Both the position numbers and the translations under genes were made by a program. This document shows positions 10,920-26,123 of a stretch of DNA of 64,000 nucleotides, in pieces. Source of the stretch: Tenodera sinensis (taxonomy: Eukaryota; Arthropoda; Insecta; Mantodea; Mantidae); contig CM060965.1 in assembly GCA_030765045.1 (NCBI GenBank), forward strand, positions 149,568,874 to 149,632,873, read 5' to 3'. The notes under the pieces are model-generated. The model was not told where the DNA came from. It worked only from the letters and a program-made list of their open reading frames with translations, and did not search any database. How positions within the stretch are numbered: position 1 is the stretch's first letter; each line of letters begins with the position of its first letter.

Positions 10920-12182
10920 TAGTTCGGCTGATACGTCCCGGGCCTCACAATAAAAACAACATTAACATCTATTTTTCTTTATTTCCCAACATAATCTCCA
11001 GAAAGTTGGTGTTCTAATTTAGTCAAACCATCTCTGTAATGCGATTTATCATGGTCCTCAAAATAACTATTTATCGCATCAGTGACTTCCTCGTTGCTGT
11101 GAAACCTTCGTTCTCCAATAAATTGTTTGAGGTTCGGGAACAGGTGGTATTCACTGGGTGCTAGATCTGGCGAATTGGGTGCATGTTCAAGCGATGCGAA
11201 CTTTAATCCGCACATTTTTTCCATTGCAATGACTGAACGAGGGGCCGGAGCATTTTCGTGAAGAAACAAGATTATTTTCTTTGCCAAATGAGGTCTTTTT
11301 CTTTTCACTTCATCACTCAAACGTTGCAGTAAGCTTGCGTAGTAGCTATCAGTGGTGCTTGTACCATTTTCCAACTAATAAATAAAAATAGTTCCCTGTG
11401 CATCCGGAAAAAAAACCACCCGCCATAACCTTGTTAACTGATAAAATTGACTTTGCATTTTTTGGGTTGGTTCACCTGGCGCAATCCACTGTTTTGTCTG
11501 TGATTTACTTTATGGAGTGTAGTGATGTATCCAAGTTTCATCCATGGTAATAAGCCGTGTCAAAAATTCACTGGGATTTTTACGGTAGGGCTTCAAGTTC
11601 TTAACAGAAACAGTTTTTCTTTGCAACTTTTGATCAGGTGTCAACAAACGCGGCACCCATCTTCCACAGACCTTGTGAAAGCCCAAAACACTACTTAAAA
11701 TATTACCTGCATTTTTTTATATGTTTACAGCCTGTGCTCTAAAACAGCTTTAATCTGCGGTCTTCCAGTACTAAACAATGATTTTTTTCAATCATACCTG
11801 GAGTTGTGACTTCCACAGGGCGTCCAGAGCGAGTCTCGTCACTAGTACTCGCACGTCCCATTTAAACTCTGCAACCTACCTTTTAATCATTGTATATGAA
11901 GGGACAGAGTCTTTAAACTTACTGAGCATCCTTGATTTCTTTAGACGTTAAGCCTTTCAAATGGAAGTATTTAGTCACTGCTTGTCTTTCCAAGTCCTCC
12001 ATTTTCGTGAAAACCTTCACATTTGTCTTGTCTTGTTTAAAATGCTGTCATTGAAAAACTAAACAAGCTGTTGAACTGTAACTATGGATACAAGCTAGTC
12101 TAGAGTTCAACTATATGATGCTATCTGTCAAACTGGTCCAGTGGTCCCATATGTGAGGTCCGGGACTTATCAGCCGACCCTA
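10920..12182 (-). mobile_element. Complete mariner element (dead)
   Basis: The element occupies 10922-12180. Its ends are 26-28 bp inverted repeats (core TCGGCTGATA.GTCCCGG.C at 10924-10949, complement at 12152-12177; 24 of 26 bases match). TA dinucleotides at 10920-10921 and 12181-12182 form the expected target duplication. The TIR sequence and the roughly 1.26-kb size are typical of the mariner family. The only gene is a transposase on the minus strand, broken in several places. Confidence 0.93.
10979..12002 (-). pseudogene. Mariner transposase pseudogene
   Basis: Cut-and-paste transposase that in a live element would bind the TIRs and cleave at TA sites. The minus-strand start is the ATG at 12002 (MEDLERQAVTKYF). 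The DNA-binding part follows in broken frames, then the first catalytic block TMDETWIHHYTP, the block LFLHENAPAP and the block SPDLAPSEYHLFP near the end. It is inactivated by a TAA just after the first catalytic block, a frameshift in a T-tract near 11410, a TAG before residue 1 of the open C-terminal 131 codons (10979-11374) and N-terminal stops. The residues that are normally the second and third catalytic aspartates are glutamate here, 34 residues apart, so the DD34D spacing is kept. Confidence 0.92.
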
Positions 12183-12994
12183 TTATACTTGATGACGCAG
12201 GTACTGAAATGCCTCGCTCTGCTGATGAGACAAGGTTCAGTTAACAGAAACAGGAGAGAATAAAGCGAGAGAAAATTGATTTTGTTTATCATTAACGTAA
12301 GGTCCTAGAAATAGCTGTCGCATATATTATGCATAACATGATTATGAACATCTTTTACACAAGCCGTGCGTAGAACAAGATTGGAGTGGTGTTAACATTG
12401 CATTTGAATTGTTCTTTGTAAATATATTCATTTGATTTCGAAACCATTTTATTTCCGCTCAGCAGTCAAACAGAAGTGCAATTACATGTACTATACTTCA
12501 AAAGTACTAAAATTAATATGAACAAACAGTCGCAGAAAAATGTAATAATTGAATGACAGAATTGGAGATTAATTTATCAAAAAGTTTGAAGGTGTATGTT
12601 CCTTATCATTGAGACCAGTTTATAAAGAACGGAAGCTTTCTCAGTGTTGACTATCGATAATTGTTTTTTGAGGCGAATATATTATTTGATTGATCTTCCA
12701 TGATTTCAGGGAAATTTAATCAGTTAAACACGGTTTATCATGAACAAACATAGCTTCATGAACCCCCCTGAAGGTGCCTTATTGTGTTAGTAGTTAGTAG
12801 TTCTTTCTATCTGATAACCTAAGACACTAAGTATTGTGACAGTTCAATTTTCACTCTCACTTTACCAAGTTCGGTCACTCCACTGGTGTGATCTGGTAAA
12901 AATTTCATTGTGGTTTCACTTATTTCACACTGTTACTTTACTAACGTGATCTAATTCAATTTTTCCTGCACTGTACTTTTCTCTGCTGAGTAGC
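12183..12994. other. Unassigned AT-rich sequence
   Basis: No gene or repeat recognised. Confidence 0.5.
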
Positions 12995-13114
12995 CACATA
13001 ACGAATTATGCGAGAAGCAGCCTCTTCTTCGGTCCACTTCGTTCGCTGAGGAATCGAACACAAGACGTCCCTAATCTTCCCCTGCAGTAGCACTCACAAT
13101 ACATCGCGACGTTG
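12995..13114 (-). repeat. Possible tRNA-headed SINE fragment
   Basis: The minus strand has a good box B, TGTTCGATTCC, at about 13055, with a box A-like but poor segment upstream near 13105. The body is not matched elsewhere in the window. Confidence 0.35.
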
Positions 13115-14183
13115 TCACAAGCCACACTTAATGTTGCATCAGAAACACATTATATACTTCTTTAATAACTGGAACTTTCCGCAGCAAATACTATAATGTT
13201 GTGGATGCGCTGGAAGGGAAACTTCCAGAAGATTGTGATTATCTGTCGATTGTGCTTCTGCTCCTTATGCTGGGTCAGAGTGCTGCCGCGTCTATATCTC
13301 TCTTTATATGTCTTTATAAAAGAGAGATATCTTTTTTTATGTCTCTGTTTATATCGGTCGGCATCAAACTGCCGATAAAGCCGGGTTTTCCTAGCAACGC
13401 CTTTCTATACCACGTGCAACGTAACACGTCAAGAGCAATATACAGCAGACGTAAACAGTGAAAAATAATTGAAATGTTTTCCTAAACCAGCAGTTCGTTT
13501 TGGTCTGGCGCGACAGGCCTACTGCATCGAGGGAAGTCTAGGACGCTGTGCGCTGCGTGATAGAGACCTTGCATTTAATACACATTGTGCATGTTAAAAG
13601 ATGAACCCCTGCTGTTCGACTTTCAGCTGCAGAAGACAAACATATAATTGAATTGCTTGCTGGACATTCTATCTTGTGGAATATGGTGAATGCAGACTTC
13701 AAAACCAACTTCATTCCACTACTATCATCTAATAAAAATATATATTGTACTGAAGCTTCATTAAAATATTTTTTTAATTCAAGCAATTGCTTCATCCACC
13801 CTTTTATTCTTAATTCTTTTTAAAACTAATAAAGAAGGATTTCATATGGAGGGAGGATAGAAACATAGTGAATAAAAGGGCAGCACGTTTTATTTTGTAA
13901 ATCACATGTGTGTTCTTTTGTATCAATGTTAACTTATGAGAATTTAGGCTATTTTCAAGTATTATATTAATTTACAATATGCAGGGACAACAAAACAACA
14001 AAATAAATGTCCCATTAACAATAAGCGCTTTAATCGAGACTCTAGTCTTTAAATACTCAACAAAATGACTTCTGCTTTAAATCCTGCAGATCTTAGAAAA
14101 CTACTAACCCGAGCCAAGGGAATAATATTATTTGTTGGCAGTTCTTGTGTTATAGGTATTTTGTATGTCTTCATCATTTGGGT
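13115..14183. other. Unassigned sequence
   Basis: Contains two short plus frames at 13196-13461 with no motif. Otherwise AT-rich with nothing recognised. Confidence 0.5.
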
Positions 14184-14255
14184 ATTTAGAAAGTTGGTAG
14201 TCTTCTTCTTTTTCTTCTACATGGTTTAGGCTATGCAGCCCATTCCGGCGAGTAG

Positions 14256-15553
14256 GTGATAAGGCACACCCTTGTCTCACTCCTTGGTTTATTTTGAAAA
14301 ACGTTTTACTGTTTTTAGTTAGCAACGGATCTATACACACATTTGTCTAATAGTATAAGCTCTTAATAGTTTCTATTATTTGATTAGGGATACCTTTGTT
14401 TTCCAGGGTATTCCATAGTAGTTCTCTGTTTACTCTATCAAACGCTTTTTCTAAATCTGTGAATAATAGATGCGTCTGTCTATTTCTTTCTCTTCTTTTT
14501 TCTATGATTTGTTTTATATCAAATACTCCATCTGATCAAGATCTCCGTTTTCGGAACCCGTTCTGCTCTTCTCCTAATTTATTTTCAATTATTTTTTGTA
14601 TTCTTCTGGCTGTTATCCTAGTATATATTTTATACGCACTATTTAGAAGGGTAATACCTCTATAATTTGATGGTTGATTTCGGTTTTCTTTTTTATAAAT
14701 TGGTTTCATTTCTCCTTGTCGCCATGTAGTTGGTATGCTGTGTTTTTCCCAACACATATTAAGAAGATGTAAAAATCTTAATTTAGAAAACATAGCGTAT
14801 TTGATTAATTCAGAGTTTATCCCGTCTGGGCCACTAGCCCTTATATTATTTGTGTATTTTAGAGATTCTTCTAGTTCTTCCATTTGGAGTTTGCCTATGT
14901 TTAAGTTTTGATGGCTTGGTTCTTCTTCTTTTGTATTTTCATTGTACCATAGCTTCCTAAAATGTTCAATCCATTGCTCCTCTGTAATTGCTGTTCGTAT
15001 ATATGCTGCTTCTTTCTGATATTTATTTAAATGTTTTATTATTGTATATGCTGTCAATTGGCGACCATGTAAATCGTGCTCTAAATTAGATACGTACCGG
15101 CCCCAGCTTTCTTGATGGGATTTTCTTACTATCTTTTTAACGTCCTTCTTTTTTTCATTTTATGATATTTTTGATTCTTCTGTTTTCTTTTGCAGGTATT
15201 TTAGGTAGGCCTTCTTCTTTTCTTCTATAGCCGTTTTAATTTAATCGTTCTATATTCTCAATCCTTTCTTCTTATGTTATTTTCTTTTTCCTAATACTTC
15301 ATATGCTGCTTTCTTTATTGTACATACTATGTTATTCCATTCTTCTTCAGTATCCGTGCTTGTTTCGTTTTGTAACATATAGTGACATAATCTATTTATG
15401 TACAGATTTCGTATACTTTCATCTTGTAATAGTTAGACTTTATATGTTTCTTCATTGTGAACCTTTTTCATTGTTGTTTTTCTGCATCTTTCTAATAGTT
15501 TCATATTACATGTCAAGAGGAAGTGGTCTGTTCTAACATCAAAACCTCTATAC
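14256..15553 (-). pseudogene. LINE linker and reverse transcriptase (partial)
   Basis: The best open part, 14536-15057 on the minus strand, holds N-terminal RT blocks: ASGPDGINSELIK, a WRQGEMKPIYKK block and YRGITLLNSAYKIYTRI. A further frame contains the INQGVRQGCALSP block. Sequence coding for the catalytic (F/Y)ADD block and beyond is deleted at about 14255. Upstream, 15060-15550 reads in broken frames as the linker (for example KTAIEEKKKAYLKYLQ). The blocks resemble the group whose endonuclease ends in HKYTW...IDY; the clade is not resolved. Confidence 0.85.
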
Positions 15554-15826
15554 CTATACCCTTACTTTGGTGACCCACGGTATGAATTTTTTATTCACTA
15601 GAAAATAATCTATAATTGATTTCGAACTTCTGGTAGACCAAGTATACTTATGAATTTCTTTATTTCTAAAATAACTATTAGTTATTCTATATTCGTTAAA
15701 TATTACAAATTGTCGAAGTTCTTTACCGCTGTGATTTTGTAGTGTTTCTCCTTGTCTGCCAATTATATTAGTTACAGGTTGACACACTATTCTTGCATTA
15801 AAATCACCTCATATCACTATATAGTC
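15554..15826 (-). pseudogene. LINE endonuclease domain, C-terminal part
   Basis: Apurinic-type endonuclease of a non-LTR retrotransposon, which would nick the target DNA. The visible conserved blocks are GDFNARI next to the 5' truncation point (just after an in-frame TGA), a KELRQFVIFNEYRITNS segment, and the HKYTW...SIIDYFLV block near the domain end. The N-terminal half, with the conserved Asn and Glu blocks, is missing. Confidence 0.85.
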
Positions 15827-15844
15827 ATTTAGAAAGTTGGTAGT

Positions 15845-16336
15845 GTCTAAGCAAATTATGCAGACAGCAGCATTATTAAGTTCACTGTTTTCGTGCGTTT
15901 TCACACCTAATTTAGGGGGGGGGGGGAAACATTGTTTTCCTTATAAGAAAGTACTTCACTAATGCACTATTCGATGCAATAATGATCAACTACGCAATCA
16001 ATTTTGTGTTCTATATCTTCACACTCTTCTTAGAGCCACAATAAGCACAGTTTTTTGACACAAAATTCAGGTTTAATCTATTTATAATTGGAGAGTTACT
16101 GCACAAGTCACGTTTTGTCCATTTGTAGAACAACAATACGCAGCAAGTGACGTGATTCCTTTAACATCGGCATTTTAAGTTACACGCGACTTAAGTGCGC
16201 CGCTCGGAAAACGCGTCTTGAGTTTGTCATGGCCACTGCGTTACAATACAATCAAGAGGAGAAATAAATAAGAAAATACATCCGTGACAAGCTAAAAGAA
16301 AACGTGAACTTAGAACTTGTTCTTAACAACATTTAA
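15845..16336. other. Unassigned sequence
   Basis: Contains a 10-G run near 15917. No other feature. Confidence 0.5.
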
Positions 16337-18323
<1,987 letters not shown>

Positions 18324-19062
18324 ATGGAGGGGGAAGCTAGGAAGAGACGATATGTTGGTAAATTAAGAAGTAAGGAACGCCAAATAATTATGAATGTGTT
18401 ATATTATTTTTGAAGCAAAATGCGTGCAAGGCAGTAAAAGAAACAGCTAAGGCTATCGGGTGTTCAGAAGCAGTAGTGTGTATGATTAAAAAGGAACTAA
18501 TGAAAGGACCTCTAAGAACACCATCGAAAAAGAAAGCAAAAAGGGCGGGACTACACAAAACGATAGGTTAACGCAATATGATTGAATAGTGCAAGGTGGA
18601 GTGCGGCGAATTGTTCATTCTTTACAGTTTGCAAATATTCCACCCATGCTGAATATAATTTTGTCACGATTCAACAGTGATGAGACCCTACCAAATTTCT
18701 CAAGGGCCACTCTTAGTCGGTTCTTACATGATTTGGGGTTGGAATATGAAAGAAGAGGTAACAAGTGCATATTAATAGAAACAGACGATATCGATAACAC
18801 CAGATGGCGACATAAATATCTAAAAGATGTAAAAAGGTTTAGGGACCAGGGGAAATCAGTTGTTTATACAGACGAGTCATTTGTAAATTTAGGTCATACA
18901 GTAACAAAGGCATGGAGGGATACCAAAGTTAAAAGTGTCCGTCAAGCAGCAATTGAAGGACTAAGTGCAGGTCTCCGGCCACCTCGAGTCGCTCGCGGAG
19001 AAAGATTCGCAACTAGTACATGTTGCAACACTGCGCTCCATTTAACGTGTACTGTCTTCTAA
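18324..19062 (+). pseudogene. IS630/Tc1-like transposase remnant
   Basis: Begins at ATG 18324 with a basic N-terminus. A frameshift near 18412 leads into a helix-turn-helix segment (CKAVKETAKAIGCSEAVV). A stop at about 18567 follows. The longest frame, 18589-19062, includes TLSRFLHDLGLEYERRGNK and the first catalytic block VVYTDESFVNLGHTVTKAW, with the aspartate at residue 95 of that frame. A weaker GLSAGLRPP...GERF block follows, after which homology stops near 19015. The other two catalytic residues are absent. This is a non-mariner branch of the superfamily, unrelated in detail to the mariner at 10.9 kb. No TIRs were located. Confidence 0.75.
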
Positions 19063-19879
19063 GGGTGAAACGCGCTTTACATTAACACAAATCTTATATG
19101 TTATATCACAATGAATTTTCCTATGCACTATCGTTTATTTTTGTGTAGGTTCCACTAACTGTTCTTAAGAAATTTTATTTTTCTAGCTACTTCATGTTGG
19201 CCAAAATAAACTTTGAGACAACCGAAATAAGTTGTGCAGTTTAAACAAATTATAAACCAAATTATAAAGAATTCCTTCAGTACGAAATGACCTTCATAGA
19301 AATACTAGTACAATTTAAGACGTACGTTTTATTTCTCATATAAATATCTTATGTGAATGGTATTTCCATTAAAATATATAGAACTATTTAAAAAAAATAA
19401 ACAATCTCATAAATGTTTTCCTGTGACTGGTAGTTTGAGGTGAGGATTTTTTTATTTTAACCTTTGTGTCGAATCTTTGGAAGATACTGAATTAAAATAC
19501 ACATTAGAATTTTACGACTTCTCGTGTTTTAGTTATTCTATTAGATATCTGGACAGACAGATATACGCACACATGCATATTCACACCAAGCAGACACTCA
19601 TACAGTCCTTTGTTAAAAGTACTTCATGTTGCGGTAAAATTTCGGAATTAAAATTTTGTCATAGTACATGTTAGAAAATACAAAACATGTACGGCTTTCA
19701 AATTAACTTACTACACGAAAACTTATATCTAGTAATTTCTTTACCTGATTACCCTCCCTTATGTAGGATGTACACTCTCAAGGACTTATAAGCCAGTACC
19801 TTGGGCTAGACGCCTGTCGGGGAGCAGAGGAACCTATGGACCGACAGAGTGAGCAGGTGGTCAGCCAAGCACCAAGTGT
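19063..19879. other. Unassigned AT-rich sequence
   Basis: No feature supported. Confidence 0.5.
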
Positions 19880-20035
19880 GATAGTAAGGAAGAGGGTGAT
19901 ATGAAATGCGTGCTAAATGTATGAATGGAAAGGTGATGATGGAGCAATTGGTGGGATGAGTGGCGCGGGAAACCGGAGAACCCTCAGAAAATCCGCCATG
20001 ATGCCGCTTCCGACACCAGGGACACCACATGCCGA
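19880..20035 (-). repeat. SINE family E, head-less copy
   Basis: The reverse complement carries GGCATGTGGTGTCC...GGTTCTCCGGTTTCCCGCG, matching the central domain of the copy at 39548-39752. The tRNA head is missing. Confidence 0.65.
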
Positions 20036-21264
20036 TTTAGTTGAAATTTACAATAATAAATCACATAAACATTTGTGAAATTTATTATTTTGCAAGAATT
20101 TAATATTACGCTTTTTTAACAATTTAAAAAGCACAAAAAGCTATATACGCTATTGATAACATTACTGTAGCTGCTGCTTGTGTGTTGGAGGCGGAGGGTA
20201 GTGAGCAAGGGAGGGTAGATCAGCCACTAACCACGGGTTAGGAAACCAGGTTATTTACTCAGAGAAAAGAAAAGAAAAGTTTACAATGAACATTGTGAAA
20301 ACAGAAAAAGAACTCGTAACAATGCGTGTGTCTGACAAACTAAGAGTGTACAAAACATACAAGCCTATTTTAGAAGGATTTAATTTCGTTAATTTTTCTC
20401 TCTGGACTCCACATTTCTACACTGAGCAAGTTTAGGTAATAAGACTAAGTAAATATGTAAATGAAGACAAGTGTAGTGATGCTGAGAACTACTTTTTAGG
20501 CAATACTCTCTGAAACTGAAATGGTTATGTTTTAGTTTTGCATAAGCTTGTGGCTAAAATGCTATGTCATTTCAGCCCCTTGCATAAAACAAAATTATTT
20601 TACCCCAATATTTCCCAATTATAGAACTGATTTGTGAATATTTATTTGGCTGACGTGATGTTGAAAAGAAGCTTTTAAATGAGCGGTCTGCAAATCTACT
20701 AATCCTAGAAATACATACTTTATTTTATAACCAACTTAGATTATTTTTAACATTTTAATTTTAATTTTTTTAGTATATACATGCTGTTAATAGTTCACCA
20801 ATCACTGTCACTATTATTAAACAGTGTAGTTGCTTCAAAGTTTTCTTTATAGAGATCTATCAACGTGGGCATAAAGGACTTCCCCAACCCCTCTCGGTGA
20901 TAATTCATGTGATATATTTAGAATTTCCGTTCTTGGAGGATTGCTGTTAGCTTTTAAAATAATGGTTTTATGTTTTTTAATTCTGCTTGTAACAACAATG
21001 GAGCTCACTTACATGAGTTACCTTTGGTTATTGATTCGTCTGGCAATTTATTCTCTTCTATGTTTTCATTATTGTACCTACACACGTGACTCACAAAGTT
21101 ATTTCAAAACGCCTGGATATCACTTGACTGAAAAAGTGGATATATTTGATAACAGTATAAGTTTCTAATTTTGAATTTTGTGATAGTGATGAAGCAGTTT
21201 ATGCAACAGAAGATCAAACTATTGTTCACGAGTAAACTGTCGATGCAATTTTATCGTCGTCGTT
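20036..21264. other. Unassigned AT-rich sequence
   Basis: No feature supported. A short AAAAG run occurs near 20265. Confidence 0.5.
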
Positions 21265-21554
21265 ACCACCACCACCACCACCACCACCACCACCACCACC
21301 ACCACCACCACCACCACCACCACCACCACCACCACCACCACCACCACCACCACCACCACCACCACCACCACCACCACCACCACCACCACCTCCACCGCCA
21401 CCACCACCACTACCACCACCAGCACCACAACCACCGCCACTACCGCCACCACCGCCACCACCACGACCACCACCACCACCGCCACCACCACCACCGCCAC
21501 CACTACGACCGCCGCCACCACCACCGCCACCACCACCACCATCTTCTTCTTCTA

Positions 21555-21649
<95 letters not shown>

Positions 21650-21679
21650 GATCATCATCATCATCATCATTATTATTAG
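21265..21679. repeat. Compound trinucleotide array (CCA)n-(ATT)n-(ATC)n
   Basis: Pure CCA units to about 21390, then CCA/CCG/CTA-interspersed units to 21540. A short CTT run, about 30 ATT units (21556-21647) and a few ATC units follow. Long poly-His and poly-Ile frames over it are consequences of the repeat. Confidence 0.97.
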
Positions 21680-22485
21680 GAGGGTAGGAGGAAATAGAGA
21701 AGGATCTAAATAATGGTGTAATTGAAAATGACGCCATACAATGCTGGGTTTACTACAAATAGTGGAACGATTATCATGTCTAATCCTGCGGCCTGCAACA
21801 CGTGTAGCACGAAAATATAAAGAAAAAGAAAATGTTAAAAGTTGTTAAATATTACCTTTATAGATATGCAGAGTATAATCTTGCAGTTTAACCCAAAGTC
21901 GCTTTAAAAATTGCTTAGACAATTTGTTTCTAGTGGAAGTCATGAAGTACCACCTCCCGTTGGTACCTACTATATGTTTAATTGATAGATAACTGGTCGA
22001 CAAGGTCATGTGACTATTGCAATCAATTATTTGTAGCTTAACTCATTCTAATTCATTAATGTTATTTAATCAAAGCAATGTAAGTTACGCGCCTGGAAAC
22101 TAAGGTCACACTTGTGAACTTTGTGCAGCTTTTGGGCCGTATTTTTGGAACGCCATCAAGTTTCTTGTATACAGAATCTGTCTCTTTAAAGTTTTATAAG
22201 AGTTTCCTAACGAAGATATATTACTAGCCCATAAATCTTTCTCTTAGCGCTCGAGTCTTGTTAGTAGGTTGATCCATCTCCATCACTAATCCCAGAAACC
22301 CAATTCGGTTTGTAGGAACAAATATCTAATTCAGTGCAAAAAGCTTAAGAAAGTTATTTCCTCTGAAACAATAAAAGTAAATAACATGCACTATTGTAAG
22401 TGTTGGTATTTTAAATGGTCATTGCAATTCAAAATCAACAGTAGCGATCGTCTCCTTAACACTGTAATAGCGGGAGACCCGGGTT
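21680..22485. other. Unassigned sequence
   Basis: No feature supported. Confidence 0.5.
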
Positions 22486-22711
22486 CGTGAGGATATTTTG
22501 CCAATGGAAGGCCTGGTCCGGGGTGCACTCAGATTCCTTAGGTCCTTGAGGGCCCAACTAAGAAGCTACTTGATGGAAAAGTAGTGACCCTGGTATCGGT
22601 CGTGAGGGACCGGGGTGCTGCCAACGTACTATCCTCCAGTGGTACACCCCACTCATGACGTCTGTGGTGTGTAGAGGGCGGTAGACCTATGCCCGGAAAG
22701 GGCTGTTGCGC
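22486..22711 (+). repeat. SINE family D, plus copy
   Basis: A box B-like GACCCGGGTTCG at the 5' side is followed by a GC-rich body with CCCCACTCATGACG and GGAAAGGGCTGTTGCGCC. The body is shared with 54465-54560 (plus) and 946-1112 (minus). Confidence 0.6.
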
Positions 22712-23625
22712 CTGGAAAAATACAGGTGTTCCCCCTCCGGGGGAAAAAAAACACCGGCAACACTTAGTATCTTGTGGGGGACGGCAAACTGATCCGCTTT
22801 GAAATAGGAACCCTTGTCCGGAAATGCACGGTTTGGACGCTGTAGCGCATTGAAATGTGAGATGGTTGTACGTTCACATTTCATCAGTAAACCCAACATC
22901 GACCTGTGTACGTTAGAAACGGGCTTCTAGCTGTGTACCTCCTACGTTATTGCGGAGCCTGTATCGGCGGTGGTGAGCCATATGCACATGACCCAATACA
23001 TCCGGCTATCTTTGAAGATTTTCAATCGCTCCGTGGACTCGAGCCACAAGGTTCTCCGCTGACATTACAGAACTGCCATACACTATACTCTTCACACAAC
23101 TCCACAGAAAATAGTCGAGACGTGTCAGATCTGTGGACTTACTGGCCATAGAACTGGTCCTCCTCCACTAATCCACCAATTTGAATATGCGACGTTCTAG
23201 TGATCCCGCAGATTTACATCAAAGTGTGCTGAAGCTCAAGTCGGCCTTTTCAGCAGCTGTGCATTGGCACATGTCGCACTGCTATTAAAAAAGGCTACTG
23301 TATTGGAAACTGAACAAGTAACGCAGTAGGATGGGGACCAGGAACCCTATGGAGCAATTTAGCGCATGCGCAGGAATATCATGCTCAAGTCGTTCACCAT
23401 GGCTGAAGGGTTGTATATCTTCTGTATTAAGGTACGAAAACGAATGTTAAATTGTCACAACCGTTCATTCCCAAACTTCGACGCTCTCCACCGTCCAAAC
23501 CGTGATTTCCGGACAGGGTTTTCTATCAGAAAACCGACCAATTTGCCTTCTGCACAACATATTAACCGTTGTCGGTGTTTTTTGTTTTTTTTTTTTTTTT
23601 GGGGGGGGGGGGGTACACCCAACAT
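22712..23625. repeat. Long inverted repeat, possible foldback element
   Basis: About 165 bases at 22712-22880 recur in inverted orientation at 23440-23625. Shared strings, read from the right arm, are CCGTCCAAACCGTG.ATTTCCGGACA.GGGT and GTTG.CGGTGTTTTTT. The outer ends are a C/G-rich palindromic stretch on the left and a T-then-G homopolymer (23581-23613) on the right. The 560-base middle has no recognised gene. It could be a transposon with long TIRs or two opposed copies of a repeat. Confidence 0.55.
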
Positions 23626-24244
23626 ACAATATTTCCTTTACTTCTTACCTACAAAAGCAGAGAAAGTATTGTGTTCCAACTAAAGATAGATATGTCACTG
23701 CAAGCTTCCTATGAAGTTCCCCTCTTTCTGGGACAATTTATATCAATTTCCGAGATATTCTTTGCTATTACTGACATTTCATATATTTGCTCAATTGCAC
23801 ATTGCTACTCTTTGTCGTAGTTACGCAAAAAGTATAGATAATCAAAAATGAATAATAATGAACAATAATGAATAATGCGTGAATGCGTCATTCGCAATGA
23901 ACTTTATGTAACTGTAAACGAGATAGATCAAACATAAACGTACTAAACAAAAATACAAATTTCTTCAAAACACATATTTCAAATAAGCTCTTTTGAGGGA
24001 CTAGTGTTGCTTCTGGCGTGAGTGTTTCAATACTTCAGTCACTTTTTAAAGTGCTGTGTTACTCAGTTGTTTCCGGTTTTTAAACACCTTACTCGAATTG
24101 ATTTTTTCTATCCCCTTTGTATCTTCGACGAAATGTGTAATGGAACTATTTATGAAAAGTTTTAGTTGGATTGAAGAAGACAGAAAAATAAGTTTTGTAG
24201 GAATATTTTAAGAGGTGGAATCAAGATTGAAAAATTCAATACCA
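23626..24244. other. Unassigned AT-rich sequence
   Basis: No feature supported. Confidence 0.5.
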
Positions 24245-24320
24245 TAGCCGGAATTTGAACCACGGATCTCCCACCTATAGAGCGGCTGCTCTATCCACTG
24301 AGCTACAATGGCCAACTTTC
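24245..24320 (-). repeat. tRNA-like sequence (SINE head or tRNA pseudogene)
   Basis: The minus strand reads as a near-complete tRNA shape: GTAGCTCAGTGGATAGAGC (box A) near 24305 and GTGGTTCAAATTCC (box B) near 24255. The anticodon stem has one mismatch. The T-stem pairs poorly and the acceptor stem carries mismatches, so a functional tRNA gene is unlikely. Confidence 0.55.
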
Positions 24321-24692
24321 CAGCAGTAAGTTTGTTGGCATAAATAAATTATAATTACCTTTTGCAGGAATAGTTTGTAGAACCTACATAAGAATATGGG
24401 TTATACAATGTAGAGGGGCATCTAACTCATCACTAGCTACATAGATCTATTGTGGCTACACCAGGAGCCATAGGAGGCCACAGAGACGAGTAGAAGCCGC
24501 TTGAAGACTCGAGCCGACTCCCTACTAGACTACCTAGAGAGGGCCATGAACATCCCTTGCAACTATGCAGCCTAATTGTACCCACGGGGATTACTCTTTT
24601 TCTTGGAGCGAACATCCGACCCATCTGTCCGGCACCGCCATACACCGCGAAAGCTGAAAGCACATTGAGGACTGAGAAGGAAAGAATATACA

Positions 24693-25802
<1,110 letters not shown>

Positions 25803-26123
25803 GGTATATCAATTCAAATCAATTTTAGGTAGTATATATACGCTGCCTAAAATTGATGTGATTGTATCTCTTCATAGGTGGTCACCAATCCTAATTAACC
25901 CTTCAATCACAATTCATTGATATCGACAATATTAGACGCATCGTGCTTGGTTTAAGTGTACTTTGGTTATTAAATGAAACTCCCTTGTAATTCAAATGAA
26001 TTTAATGTTTTTATTTGCATGAAAGATAAATTCTGTTAACATTAAATGCAAAGCTTTCTGGTAGACTACGTTTTCTCTTTTCTTTTCCTGTGCGTAAATA
26101 AACAAGGATGATGGCTTCCGGAC
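25803..26123. other. Unassigned sequence
   Basis: Includes a short palindromic stretch near 25810-25858 where ATCAATTTTAGG and CCTAAAATTGAT face each other. Confidence 0.5.

Larger units (their letters stand above)
14184..15844 (-). mobile_element. 5'-truncated, internally deleted LINE with 18-bp TSD
   Basis: ATTTAGAAAGTTGGTAGT occurs perfectly at 14184-14201 and 15827-15844, giving an 18-bp target-site duplication. Between them a minus-oriented LINE starts inside its endonuclease (GDFNARI block right next to the duplication). It runs through a linker and the reverse transcriptase, then jumps near 14255 directly to a 3' end with a GAA-rich tail (14202-14222, read on minus). The element is thus both 5'-truncated by incomplete reverse transcription and internally deleted. 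Confidence 0.92.

Noticed and set aside
21171..21713. Long frame with poly-His and poly-Ile
   Set aside because: It is only the translation of the CCA and ATT arrays; no flanking coding signal.
24245..24320. Functional tRNA gene
   Set aside because: Mismatches in T-stem and acceptor stem; better read as a SINE head or tRNA pseudogene.
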